Positions 1-5,087 of a stretch of 5,087 bases of DNA are shown piece by piece (the stretch's first letter is position 1; every line of letters begins with the position of its first letter). The DNA is from CAZGWJ01 sp964529445 (GTDB lineage Bacteria > Oederibacteriota > Muellerivitia > Muellerivitales > Muellerivitaceae). The DNA is taken from the NCBI GenBank assembly GCA_964529445.1, contig CAZGWJ010000135.1:1-5087 (forward strand), read 5' to 3'. The position numbers and the translations under genes are program-made. The notes under the pieces are model-generated. The model saw only the letters and a list, made by a program, of their open reading frames with translations. It was not told the origin of the DNA and made no database searches.

Positions 1-108
1 CGCGAAGCCAAGAAGCGTGAGAACCTGCGCCGGGAAGTGGCGGATCTGGCGCGACAGCATCCGGAAAACGTGGCCCAAATCATCAAGAAATGGCTCTCTG
101 AGGAGTAA
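1..108 (+). CDS. fliF: Flagellar MS-ring protein FliF, C-terminal end only (partial)
   Basis: Only the last 35 residues and the TAA stop (106-108) are present, because the window begins inside the gene. The fragment is highly charged at first (REAKKRENLRREV) and ends in PENVAQIIKKWLSEE. That ending matches the usual FliF C-terminus, in which a helix with 'PE-VA-IIRKWL' character is the cytoplasmic tail that binds the N-terminal domain of FliG. In the family, FliF forms the MS ring in the inner membrane and is the base on which the rotor and export gate assemble. The next gene is fliG, five bases downstream, and the GAGGAG at the end of this gene (99-104) serves as its ribosome-binding site. 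The assignment rests on the tail motif and the gene order. The ring-building and membrane parts are outside the window. Confidence 0.9.
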   Translation, partial: REAKKRENLRREVADLARQHPENVAQIIKKWLSEE

Positions 109-113
109 ACCGC

Positions 114-1136
114 ATGGCGCAGAAACCTGTACGGAAGACACAGCTGACAGGCGAACAAAAAGCGGCGGCGTTGCTGATTACGCTTGGCCCGGATCTCGCG
201 GCCAAGGTGTATCAGCACCTGAAAGAGGAAACGGTCGAGCAGATTACCCTCGAGATCGCCAACCTCCGCAAGATCAGCCCCGAGGAGAAGGATTCGGTCC
301 TCGAGGAGGTCATCAACATCGCCACGGCCCAGGAGTACATCTCCCAGGGCGGTGTCGAGTATGCCCACGAGATCCTCGAGAAGGCCTTGGGCGCCAACAA
401 GGCGATGGAGATCATCAACCGCCTGCAGGGTTCCCTGCAGATGACGCCTTTCGATTACATCAAGCGTACGGATCCCCAGCAGCTCCTGAACTTCATCCAG
501 GCCGAGCATCCGCAGACGATCGCCCTCATCCTGGCCCACCTCACTCCGGAGCATGCTTCCACCATCTTGGGAGCTTTGCCCGCCGAGGTTCAGGTGGATG
601 TGGCCACGCGAATCGCGATCCTGGATCGCGCAGCCCCCGACGTGGTCATGGAGATCGAGCGGGTGTTGGAGCGCCGTATTTCCTCCATCTTCACCCAGGA
701 GTTCACCGCGGCGGGTGGCGTGCGCGCCTTGGCTGAACTCCTGAACCGGGCCGACCGGTCGACCGAGAAGGCCATCATGGAGAAACTCGAGGAATCCAAC
801 CCCGAGTTGGCCGAAGAGGTCAAGCGCCTGATGTTCGTGTTCGACGACCTCATCAACCTGGACGATCGGACCATCCAACAGGTCCTTCGCGAGGTCGATG
901 CCAAGGATCTGGCCCTTGCTCTCAAAGGCGCCAAGGAAGAAGTCAAGAACCACATTCTGAAGAACATGTCCAGCCGCGCCAAGGCCATGATCCAGGAGGA
1001 CATGGACGTCATGGGGCCTGTCCGACTGAAGCACGCTGAGGAGGCGCAGCAGAAGATCGTCAACGTTGTCCGGCAGTTGGAGGAGATGGGTGAAATCGTC
1101 GTGTCCCGCGGCGGTGAAGAAGAGGTCATGATCTAA
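114..1136 (+). CDS. fliG: Flagellar motor switch protein FliG
   Basis: A complete 340-residue FliG, of normal family length. It sits in the cytoplasmic face of the rotor, binding FliF with its N-terminal domain and FliM with its middle and C-terminal domains, and receives torque from MotA. Visible landmarks are the N-terminal domain (about 1-105), the EHPQ motif at 131-134 (FliM contact), the Gly-Gly hinge at 201-202, and the MFVF motif at 240-243. The C-terminal torque helix follows, with NMSSRA and GPVRL. By alignment from memory to E. coli FliG K264, R281, D288, D289 and R297, the charged torque residues are K271, R288, E295, D296 and R304, so all are kept, with one Asp-to-Glu change. The ATG at 114 has GAGGAG upstream inside fliF. 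The stop is two bases before fliH, suggesting translational coupling. Nothing looks broken. Confidence 0.98.
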   Translation: MAQKPVRKTQLTGEQKAAALLITLGPDLAAKVYQHLKEETVEQITLEIANLRKISPEEKDSVLEEVINIATAQEYISQGGVEYAHEILEKALGANKAMEIINRLQGSLQMTPFDYIKRTDPQQLLNFIQAEHPQTIALILAHLTPEHASTILGALPAEVQVDVATRIAILDRAAPDVVMEIERVLERRISSIFTQEFTAAGGVRALAELLNRADRSTEKAIMEKLEESNPELAEEVKRLMFVFDDLINLDDRTIQQVLREVDAKDLALALKGAKEEVKNHILKNMSSRAKAMIQEDMDVMGPVRLKHAEEAQQKIVNVVRQLEEMGEIVVSRGGEEEVMI

Positions 1137-1138
1137 CG

Positions 1139-2074
1139 ATGGGACGAAACCTTCTGTCGGAGGCGGAAGTCCAGCAGGTCCCCGACGGGTTCACCGTCGA
1201 GAACGGCTCCTGGAAGGGCATGATCCTGGAACAGGCACGCCAGGAGATGGAACGGCGCCGCCGGAAGGTTGTCCTGACAACGGTTCCGGGCAGGGAGGAA
1301 GTGGTTCCCGCGGCTGTCTTCGAGGAACTCGGTGGACGGGCTCCCGAGCCGGAGCCGGAACCCATCGATCCCAGGCAGGCGGCTTTGGACGAGGCGGAGT
1401 CCCTTCTTCAGCGGGCAAGGGAAGAGGCGGAGACCATCGCCGCCCAGATCCGCGAGGATGCCAAGGCCCGTGCGTCCCTGATGGTGGAAAAGGCCCAGGC
1501 CGAAGCGAAGGAAATACTGGAGAAGGCCCGCGCCGAGGGCTCCGCGGAGGCGGAAAGGTTGAAGCAGGCTGTTCTCGAGGAGGGGCGGCGGCAGGGCGCC
1601 GAGGAGGGACGGCTCGAGGGCTTGTCGAAGGGGACGGCGGAGGGAAAAGCCGAATACGCCGGTCTCCTTGCTCAATGGTCATCGATCCTCGAGAAGACCC
1701 TGGAGGAACGGAAGCGAACATTGTCGGAAGTCCGGCCCCTTGTGGTGGAACTGGTCGGAGAGGCCCTCTATCGTTGCCTCCGGGATGAAGCGGTCCGGAA
1801 TTCGGGGATGGTCCTCCAATTCGTTTCGCAGGCCATGGATAAGGCCAGGGATCGGGCTCATCTGAGGGTCCATCTGAATCCGGATGACCTTGCGACGGTT
1901 GAAGCCCGTCGGAAGGAGCTCCAGGTTTCCGCCGGATCCGGCCAGATCGAACTCGTTTCGGACGGTCGCATCGAGAAGGGGGGATGCCTTCTCGAAACGG
2001 AAGCGGGCTCCGTTGACGTCCGTTTGTCGACGGTCGTGACCCAGACGAAGGACGCCCTCTCCCCCGGGGCTTGA
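1139..2074 (+). CDS. fliH: Flagellar export ATPase regulator/stator FliH
   Basis: A 311-residue protein placed between fliG and fliI, where FliH is expected. FliH dimers bind the FliI N-terminus, restrain its ATPase and tether it to the C-ring and export gate; this is family knowledge. Visible parts are an N-terminal region (1-65) of unclear fold, an acidic proline linker of alternating Pro-Glu (69-75), and a long Ala/Glu/Arg-rich coiled coil (about 78-145). Glycines follow every fourth residue at 149, 153, 157, 161, 165 and 169, the GxxxG run characteristic of FliH. The C-terminal domain ends with GGCLLETEAGSVDVRLST (281-298), close to the conserved 'GGC-IET--G-ID--L' end of the FliH/YscL family. 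The ATG is two bases after the fliG stop. Its nearest Shine-Dalgarno-like sequence (AGAGG, 1121-1125) is rather distant, so coupling to fliG is likely. Confidence 0.95.
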   Translation: MGRNLLSEAEVQQVPDGFTVENGSWKGMILEQARQEMERRRRKVVLTTVPGREEVVPAAVFEELGGRAPEPEPEPIDPRQAALDEAESLLQRAREEAETIAAQIREDAKARASLMVEKAQAEAKEILEKARAEGSAEAERLKQAVLEEGRRQGAEEGRLEGLSKGTAEGKAEYAGLLAQWSSILEKTLEERKRTLSEVRPLVVELVGEALYRCLRDEAVRNSGMVLQFVSQAMDKARDRAHLRVHLNPDDLATVEARRKELQVSAGSGQIELVSDGRIEKGGCLLETEAGSVDVRLSTVVTQTKDALSPGA

Positions 2075-2090
2075 GGAGAACGGTGTCCCG

Positions 2091-3437
2091 ATGAACGTGG
2101 AAGAACAGAACCCGCTCGCGGGTCTTGGGGGCGAACTGAAGGAAAAGTTGAGGCGCATGGACCCCGTGAGGGTCAATGGGCGGGTGGAGCAGGTGGTCGG
2201 GCTCGTCATCGAATCAACGGGGCCGGCCGCATCGGTCGGGGAGGCTTGCTGGATCACCCCGGCTGACCGGTCCGGCGAACCGGTACTCGCGGAAGTTGTG
2301 GGATTCCGGCAGCACCGGGTTCTCCTGATGCCCCTGGGCGAGATGCGGGGCCTGGGACCGGGCAGCGAAGTGGTCAAGACCGGGGCGCCTTTCCGGACAC
2401 CGGTGGGTCCCGAGTTGCTGGGACGAGTGATCGATGCCTTGGGACAGCCCTTGGACGGCAAGGGTTCCCTGGCGAACTTGGCCGAGCGCTACCCGATCCA
2501 TCGGGAGCCGCCGCCGGCGATGGACCGGAGGCGAATCGACCGGCAAGTCGTGACCGGGGTGCGGGTGATCGATGCCCTGCTGACCCTCGGTGAGGGACAA
2601 CGATTGGGGATCTTTTCCGGTTCAGGGGTGGGCAAAAGCACGCTCCTGGGGATGGTGGCTCGGGAGACCGAAGCGGACATCAACGTCATCGGACTGGTGG
2701 GCGAGCGGGGACGGGAAGTCCGGGATTTCCTGGAAAGGGATCTCGGCCCGGAAGGGTTGAAACGCTCGGTCGTGGTGGTGGCGACCTCGGATCAGCCATC
2801 GCTCTTGAGGATCCAAGCCGCGTTGGTGGCGACTGCGGTCGCGGAATACTTCAGGGACCAGGGGCGGCGTGTCTTGCTGATGATGGATTCGGTGACCCGG
2901 TTCGCCATGGCACAGCGGGAGGTGGGGCTTGCGATCGGTGAGCCGCCTACGACCAAGGGATATACGCCCTCGGTCTTCGCCCTACTGCCGAAGATACTGG
3001 AACGGGCCGGCACCACGTCGCACGCGGGAAGCATAACGGGGTTGTACACGGTTTTGGTCGAAGCCGATGACATGAACGAGCCCATCGCGGACGCCTGCCG
3101 GGCGATCCTCGATGGGCACATCGTCCTCTCGAGGGACTTGGCTTCGCAGAATCATTACCCGTCGGTGGACGTGTTGAACAGCGTGTCCCGTGTGATGACC
3201 GATCTGGCGTCCAGGGAGCACATGGATGCCGCCGCGAAAGTCCGATCGGTTTTGGCGACCTACAAGAGCGTGGAGGATCTGCTGTCCATCGGGGCCTACG
3301 TCAAGGGCAGCAATCAGAAGGTGGATAAGGCTTTGGATCGCATCGAAAACGTTCAGGGTTTCTTGAGGCAACGTCGGGATGAACAGGCGCCTTGGAACGA
3401 GACCCTGTTGCGTTTAAAGGGGTTCCTGGAAGGGTAG
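2091..3437 (+). CDS. fliI: Flagellum-specific type III export ATPase FliI
   Basis: A complete 448-residue FliI, the hexameric ATPase at the cytoplasmic mouth of the export gate that helps unfold and feed flagellar substrates. Visible features are a short N-terminal FliH-binding helix (about 1-22), a beta-barrel domain (about 25-95), Walker A GSGVGKST with K182, the GERGREV segment with likely catalytic E205, and Walker B VLLMMD ending at D266. There is also the VEADDMNEP stretch (323-331) and the ATPase alpha/beta signature PSVDVLNSVS (357-366). The C-terminal helical domain follows. The ATG at 2091 is preceded by GAGGAGAA (2073-2080), with somewhat long spacing. An internal Met23 would remove the FliH-binding helix, so the upstream start is preferred. 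The homologous injectisome ATPase (SctN) and F1-beta are excluded by context and family features. All key residues are intact. Confidence 0.98.
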   Translation: MNVEEQNPLAGLGGELKEKLRRMDPVRVNGRVEQVVGLVIESTGPAASVGEACWITPADRSGEPVLAEVVGFRQHRVLLMPLGEMRGLGPGSEVVKTGAPFRTPVGPELLGRVIDALGQPLDGKGSLANLAERYPIHREPPPAMDRRRIDRQVVTGVRVIDALLTLGEGQRLGIFSGSGVGKSTLLGMVARETEADINVIGLVGERGREVRDFLERDLGPEGLKRSVVVVATSDQPSLLRIQAALVATAVAEYFRDQGRRVLLMMDSVTRFAMAQREVGLAIGEPPTTKGYTPSVFALLPKILERAGTTSHAGSITGLYTVLVEADDMNEPIADACRAILDGHIVLSRDLASQNHYPSVDVLNSVSRVMTDLASREHMDAAAKVRSVLATYKSVEDLLSIGAYVKGSNQKVDKALDRIENVQGFLRQRRDEQAPWNETLLRLKGFLEG

Positions 3438-3439
3438 GA
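3428..3439 (+). promoter_or_regulatory. Ribosome-binding site that fixes the fliJ TTG start
   Basis: GGAAGGGTAGGA lies across the fliI stop codon (TAG, 3435-3437) and just upstream of the TTG at 3444. The nearby ATG at 3439 is in another frame and meets a stop after 14 codons, so it cannot start fliJ. Because fliI and fliJ share a frame, the fliI TAG closes off any earlier start, leaving TTG as the first usable codon. Confidence 0.7.
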
Positions 3440-3443
3440 TGCT

Positions 3444-3938
3444 TTGCCCAAGAGGTTCGAGTTCAGGCTCCAAGGGGTCCTGAACTATCGCAAGCAGGTC
3501 GAGGATGCCAAGGTCCGCGAGTTGGCGGAAGCCAAGGGTGCCCTCATGGAGATCGAGGAGGCCTTGAAACGGAACGCCTCCGAGGAGGCGGATTTCCTCG
3601 ACCGGGCCGGGTCCTCGAGGATGGGCGGGATGATCACGGCGGACCAGGCGGTCCTCCAGTCGCTGTACTGGGATCGACTTCTGGAGAAGGAAAGGGTCTG
3701 TCGGCAGTTGGAGAAACGTGTGACCGAGGAAGTCGAGAGGCGACGTCAAGCCGCCTTGAAGGCGTCCCGGGACAAGAAATTGCTGGAGAATCTGAAGGAA
3801 CGGAAACTGCGCGCCCATCAAGCCGAGGCGACGGCCGAGGAGCAGCGGTTCCTCGACGAGCATTCAGCCATCGCTTTCGTGAGAAGGGAACGTCTGGAAG
3901 GTCGTTCAGTCGGACCGTGTGAATCTTTAGGGAGGTGA
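3444..3938 (+). CDS. fliJ: Flagellar export protein FliJ
   Basis: A 164-residue, almost wholly helical and charged protein directly after fliI. In the family, FliJ is a coiled-coil stalk resembling F1-gamma that inserts into the FliI hexamer, contacts the export gate protein FlhA and recycles chaperones. The N-terminus (M)PKRFEFRLQGVLNYRKQ is typical of FliJ ('F-FRL--vL-yR'), which supports the TTG start at 3444. Two helical stretches are apparent: about 15-50 and about 66-150, the latter ending in EEQRFLDEHSAIAFVRR. The segment between them, GSSRMGGMI (56-64), is probably the turn. Length is slightly above the usual 145-150. The extra residues are a non-helical tail (SVGPCESLGR) whose DNA doubles as the motA ribosome-binding site. 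FliJ sequences diverge strongly, so the call rests on the N-terminal motif, the helical character and the position. Confidence 0.9.
   Translation: MPKRFEFRLQGVLNYRKQVEDAKVRELAEAKGALMEIEEALKRNASEEADFLDRAGSSRMGGMITADQAVLQSLYWDRLLEKERVCRQLEKRVTEEVERRRQAALKASRDKKLLENLKERKLRAHQAEATAEEQRFLDEHSAIAFVRRERLEGRSVGPCESLGR
3931..3938 (+). promoter_or_regulatory. Strong Shine-Dalgarno for motA, overlapping the fliJ stop
   Basis: GGAGGTGA is a near-perfect match to the 16S rRNA anti-Shine-Dalgarno and ends with the fliJ TGA stop. The core GGAGG is seven bases from the GTG at 3943, supporting that start. It is the strongest ribosome-binding site in the window, which fits a stator protein needed in several copies per motor. 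Confidence 0.8.
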
Positions 3939-3942
3939 GATC

Positions 3943-4749
3943 GTGGATCTCGCAACAATCATCGGATTGTCGTTGGGGTTGGGCGGAGTGCTGGGCGGAG
4001 CCATCCTGGAAGGCGTCCATCTGGGTGTGTTGTTCAAGTTCTCGGCCTTCCTGATCGTCGTCGTCGGGACCATCGGCGCGACCGTCATGAGCTTCCCGTT
4101 CGATTCCATCCAGGAATTCTGGCCGGTCATGAAGAAGGCCTTCCAGAAGCAGGAGCTCCAACCGGGCGCCATCGTAACCCAACTGGTGGGTTTTGCTACC
4201 AAGGCGCGGCGGGAAGGCCTCCTGGGCCTCGAGGAGGAAGCGGAGGCTGTCCAGGATCCCTTCCTCAAGAAGGGCCTTCAACTCGTGGTGGACGGCACCG
4301 ATATTGAGATGATCCGCAATATCATGGAGACCGACATCGCCTTCCTCGAAGCCCGTCACAAGATTGGCGAGGGCATCTACGGGACGGCGGGCGGTTTCTC
4401 CCCCACCCTGGGCATCATCGGTACCGTCTTGGGCCTCATCCACGCCCTGGCCCAGATGGGTGAAGGCGGGGCGGGTGGTGCGGAACTGGCGGCCGCCATC
4501 GCCACGGCCTTCATCGCGACCTTTTACGGAATCGCCTTTGCCAACATCTTCTTTCTGCCCCTGTCATTCAAGTTGAAGCAGAACAGCCAGCAGGAGGTGT
4601 TGCTCAGGGAGGTCATGCTGGAGGGGATCCTTTCCATCTCGGCCGGCGACAACCCGCGCATCGTCGAGGAGAAGCTCAAGGCCTTCCTGCCGCCCAAGCT
4701 GAAGGTGGACCTCGAAGCCCAGAAGGAACCTGCCGAGGGCGGGAAGTAA
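3943..4749 (+). CDS. motA: Flagellar motor stator protein MotA (MotA/PomA/MotP family)
   Basis: A complete 268-residue stator subunit beginning with GTG. Five MotA subunits surround two MotB to form an ion-driven unit pushing on FliG. Four membrane helices are visible: about 4-22, 29-49, 147-170 and 181-207. The large cytoplasmic loop lies between helices 2 and 3. It carries the charged cluster KARREGLLGLEEEAE (87-101), which contains the Arg and Glu positions equivalent to those that contact FliG in E. coli MotA (R90, E98). Helix 3 has the hallmark PTLGIIGTVLGLI with P154, and helix 4 has FIATFYGIAFAN and P206. The length matches the shorter PomA/MotP/Bacillus MotA branch. T161 in helix 3 occupies the position that is Thr in sodium-driven PomA/MotP and Ala in proton-driven MotA, so sodium use is possible. 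ExbB/TolQ is excluded by the four-helix layout and the motB neighbour. Confidence 0.97.
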   Translation: MDLATIIGLSLGLGGVLGGAILEGVHLGVLFKFSAFLIVVVGTIGATVMSFPFDSIQEFWPVMKKAFQKQELQPGAIVTQLVGFATKARREGLLGLEEEAEAVQDPFLKKGLQLVVDGTDIEMIRNIMETDIAFLEARHKIGEGIYGTAGGFSPTLGIIGTVLGLIHALAQMGEGGAGGAELAAAIATAFIATFYGIAFANIFFLPLSFKLKQNSQQEVLLREVMLEGILSISAGDNPRIVEEKLKAFLPPKLKVDLEAQKEPAEGGK

Positions 4750-4787
4750 TCACACAACCCGAGGATCCACGGAAACGGAGCGATTGA

Positions 4788-5087
4788 ATGCCTAAGCGAC
4801 GCAAGGGAGAAGGCGGAGGAAGCATCGAGATGGAGTCCGGCGGCATGATGCGCTGGCTCCTGACCTACGCCGACATGATCACTCTTCTGTTGGCCATGTT
4901 CATCATCCTTTACGCCTTGGAGGCGGCGGGGAAGCAGGCCGCATTCCAGCAGGTTGCCGCTTCCTTCAGGGCCGTATTCGGCCTGATCCCGGGTGGGGCG
5001 GCCGTTTTGCCTTCCGACGGCAAAACGGCCGCCCCACCCGGGATCAGGCCGTTTTGCCGTCGGAAGGCACGAACCAGGGCATCAATT
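4788..5087 (+). CDS. motB: Flagellar motor stator protein MotB, N-terminal part (partial; frame disturbed near window end)
   Basis: The first 100 codons run off the window. A basic N-terminus (PKRRK) is followed by a single membrane helix (about 23-44) with the WLLTYADMITLLLAMF motif. D29 in YAD is the ion-binding aspartate (E. coli MotB D32). Residues 45-70 resemble the usual plug/linker region (KQAAFQQVAASFRAVFGLIPGG). The peptidoglycan-binding OmpA-like domain is not present in the window. The ATG at 4788 has GGAG (4777-4780) seven bases upstream, and an in-frame TGA directly before it rules out an earlier start. From about codon 76 the sequence enters an inverted insertion (see the repeats at 4979-5069). 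The frame as given stays open to the end but yields Arg/Pro-rich residues unlike MotB. Deleting 47 bases restores VLPSEGTNQGIN. The gene could be a true frameshift mutant, or the end could be a sequencing or assembly artefact. Confidence 0.88.
   Translation, partial: MPKRRKGEGGGSIEMESGGMMRWLLTYADMITLLLAMFIILYALEAAGKQAAFQQVAASFRAVFGLIPGGAAVLPSDGKTAAPPGIRPFCRRKARTRASI
4979..5051. repeat. Perfect 33-bp inverted repeat with 7-base loop inside motB
   Basis: Arm 4979-5011 and arm 5019-5051 are exact reverse complements, separated by the loop TTCCGAC (5012-5018). The arm begins CGGCCTGATCCCGGG and ends GGCCGTTTTGCC. There is no T-run after it and it lies within coding sequence, so it is not a rho-independent terminator. 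The arms are too perfect to be chance. The arrangement is part of an inverted duplication of local motB sequence, described further in the findings. Confidence 0.95.
5008..5069. repeat. Overlapping 23-bp inverted repeat with 16-base spacer
   Basis: Arm 5008-5030 (TGCCTTCCGACGGCAAAACG...) and arm 5047-5069 are exact reverse complements around the spacer 5031-5046. It shares bases 5019-5030 with the right arm of the 33-bp repeat, so only one of the two hairpins can form at a time. The 12-mer GGCCGTTTTGCC occurs forward at 5000-5011, reversed at 5019-5030 and forward again at 5047-5058. Confidence 0.93.

Noticed and set aside
423..440. Perfect 8-bp inverted repeat CTGCAGGG-TT-CCCTGCAG inside fliG
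   Set aside because: It encodes the conserved residues LQGSLQ, where repeated Leu-Gln codons make the symmetry likely by chance. The loop is too short for a full stem and there is no U-run.
17..736. Open frame of 239 codons on the + strand overlapping the start of fliG in another frame
   Set aside because: The product is Gly/Arg/Pro-rich without a domain, and fliG in the overlapping frame is unambiguous over its whole length.
1679..2461. Open frame of 260 codons on the - strand across the fliH-fliI junction
   Set aside because: It lies opposite two well-supported genes, its Pro/Ser/Arg-rich composition is typical of shadow frames, and no credible ribosome-binding site or motif is seen.
3439..3483. 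ATG at 3439 as the fliJ start
   Set aside because: It is in a different frame from fliJ and reaches TGA after 14 codons. The TTG at 3444 gives the characteristic FliJ N-terminus.
3634..4443. Long open frame of 269 codons on the - strand across fliJ and motA
   Set aside because: It is antisense to two clear flagellar genes, has low-complexity Asp/Glu/Arg/Pro composition and no recognisable domain. It is explained by the GC-rich codon use of the + strand genes.
4750..4787. motA-motB gap as a possible promoter or terminator
   Set aside because: The 38 bases contain only a plausible ribosome-binding site (GGAG at 4777-4780). I see no hairpin with a U-run and no convincing -10/-35, sigma-28 or sigma-54 element.
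4979..5051. The 33-bp hairpin as a transcription terminator
   Set aside because: No T-run follows either arm and it lies about 64 codons into motB. Its arms are copies of local coding sequence, so an inverted duplication explains it better.

Overview
The window is a compact piece of a bacterial flagellar operon, with every gene on the + strand. In order it holds: the last 36 codons of fliF (MS-ring), fliG (rotor/switch), fliH, fliI and fliJ (type III export ATPase complex), motA, and the 5' part of motB (stator). Intergenic gaps are only 2 to 38 bases, ribosome-binding sites often lie inside the preceding gene, and I see no promoter or terminator. This is one stretch of a polycistronic transcript whose start and end lie outside the window.

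The DNA is GC-rich (about 60% by eye). It uses ATG, GTG and TTG starts and has some strong Shine-Dalgarno sequences. The gene set indicates a motile, flagellated bacterium. The long-linker style of FliG and MotA, and MotA/MotB placed directly in the fli operon, recall deep-branching or Gram-positive-like lineages (for example Synergistota, high-GC Firmicutes, Acidobacteriota or spirochaete-type operons) rather than enteric bacteria. I cannot fix the phylum from sequence reading alone.

Layout: 1-108 fliF end; 114-1136 fliG; 1139-2074 fliH; 2091-3437 fliI; 3444-3938 fliJ (TTG start); 3943-4749 motA (GTG start); 4788-5087 motB, running off the window. FliF's C-terminus anchors FliG. FliG's C-terminal domain takes torque from the MotA cytoplasmic loop. 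FliH holds the FliI ATPase and FliJ is its central stalk, together powering export of rod, hook and filament subunits. MotA and MotB form the ion channel that drives rotation.

The one striking anomaly is at the 3' end, inside motB just after its membrane helix. A 44-base segment (5008-5051) is an exact reverse complement of its own two flanks. This gives a perfect 33-bp hairpin and an overlapping 23-bp hairpin that cannot form at the same time. Removing 47 bases between two 12-bp direct repeats restores a plausible continuous MotB frame. It is therefore a forward-inverted-forward template-switch insertion that shifts the motB frame. Because the window ends 18 bases later, an amplification or assembly artefact is at least as likely as a real mutation or a reversible switch.
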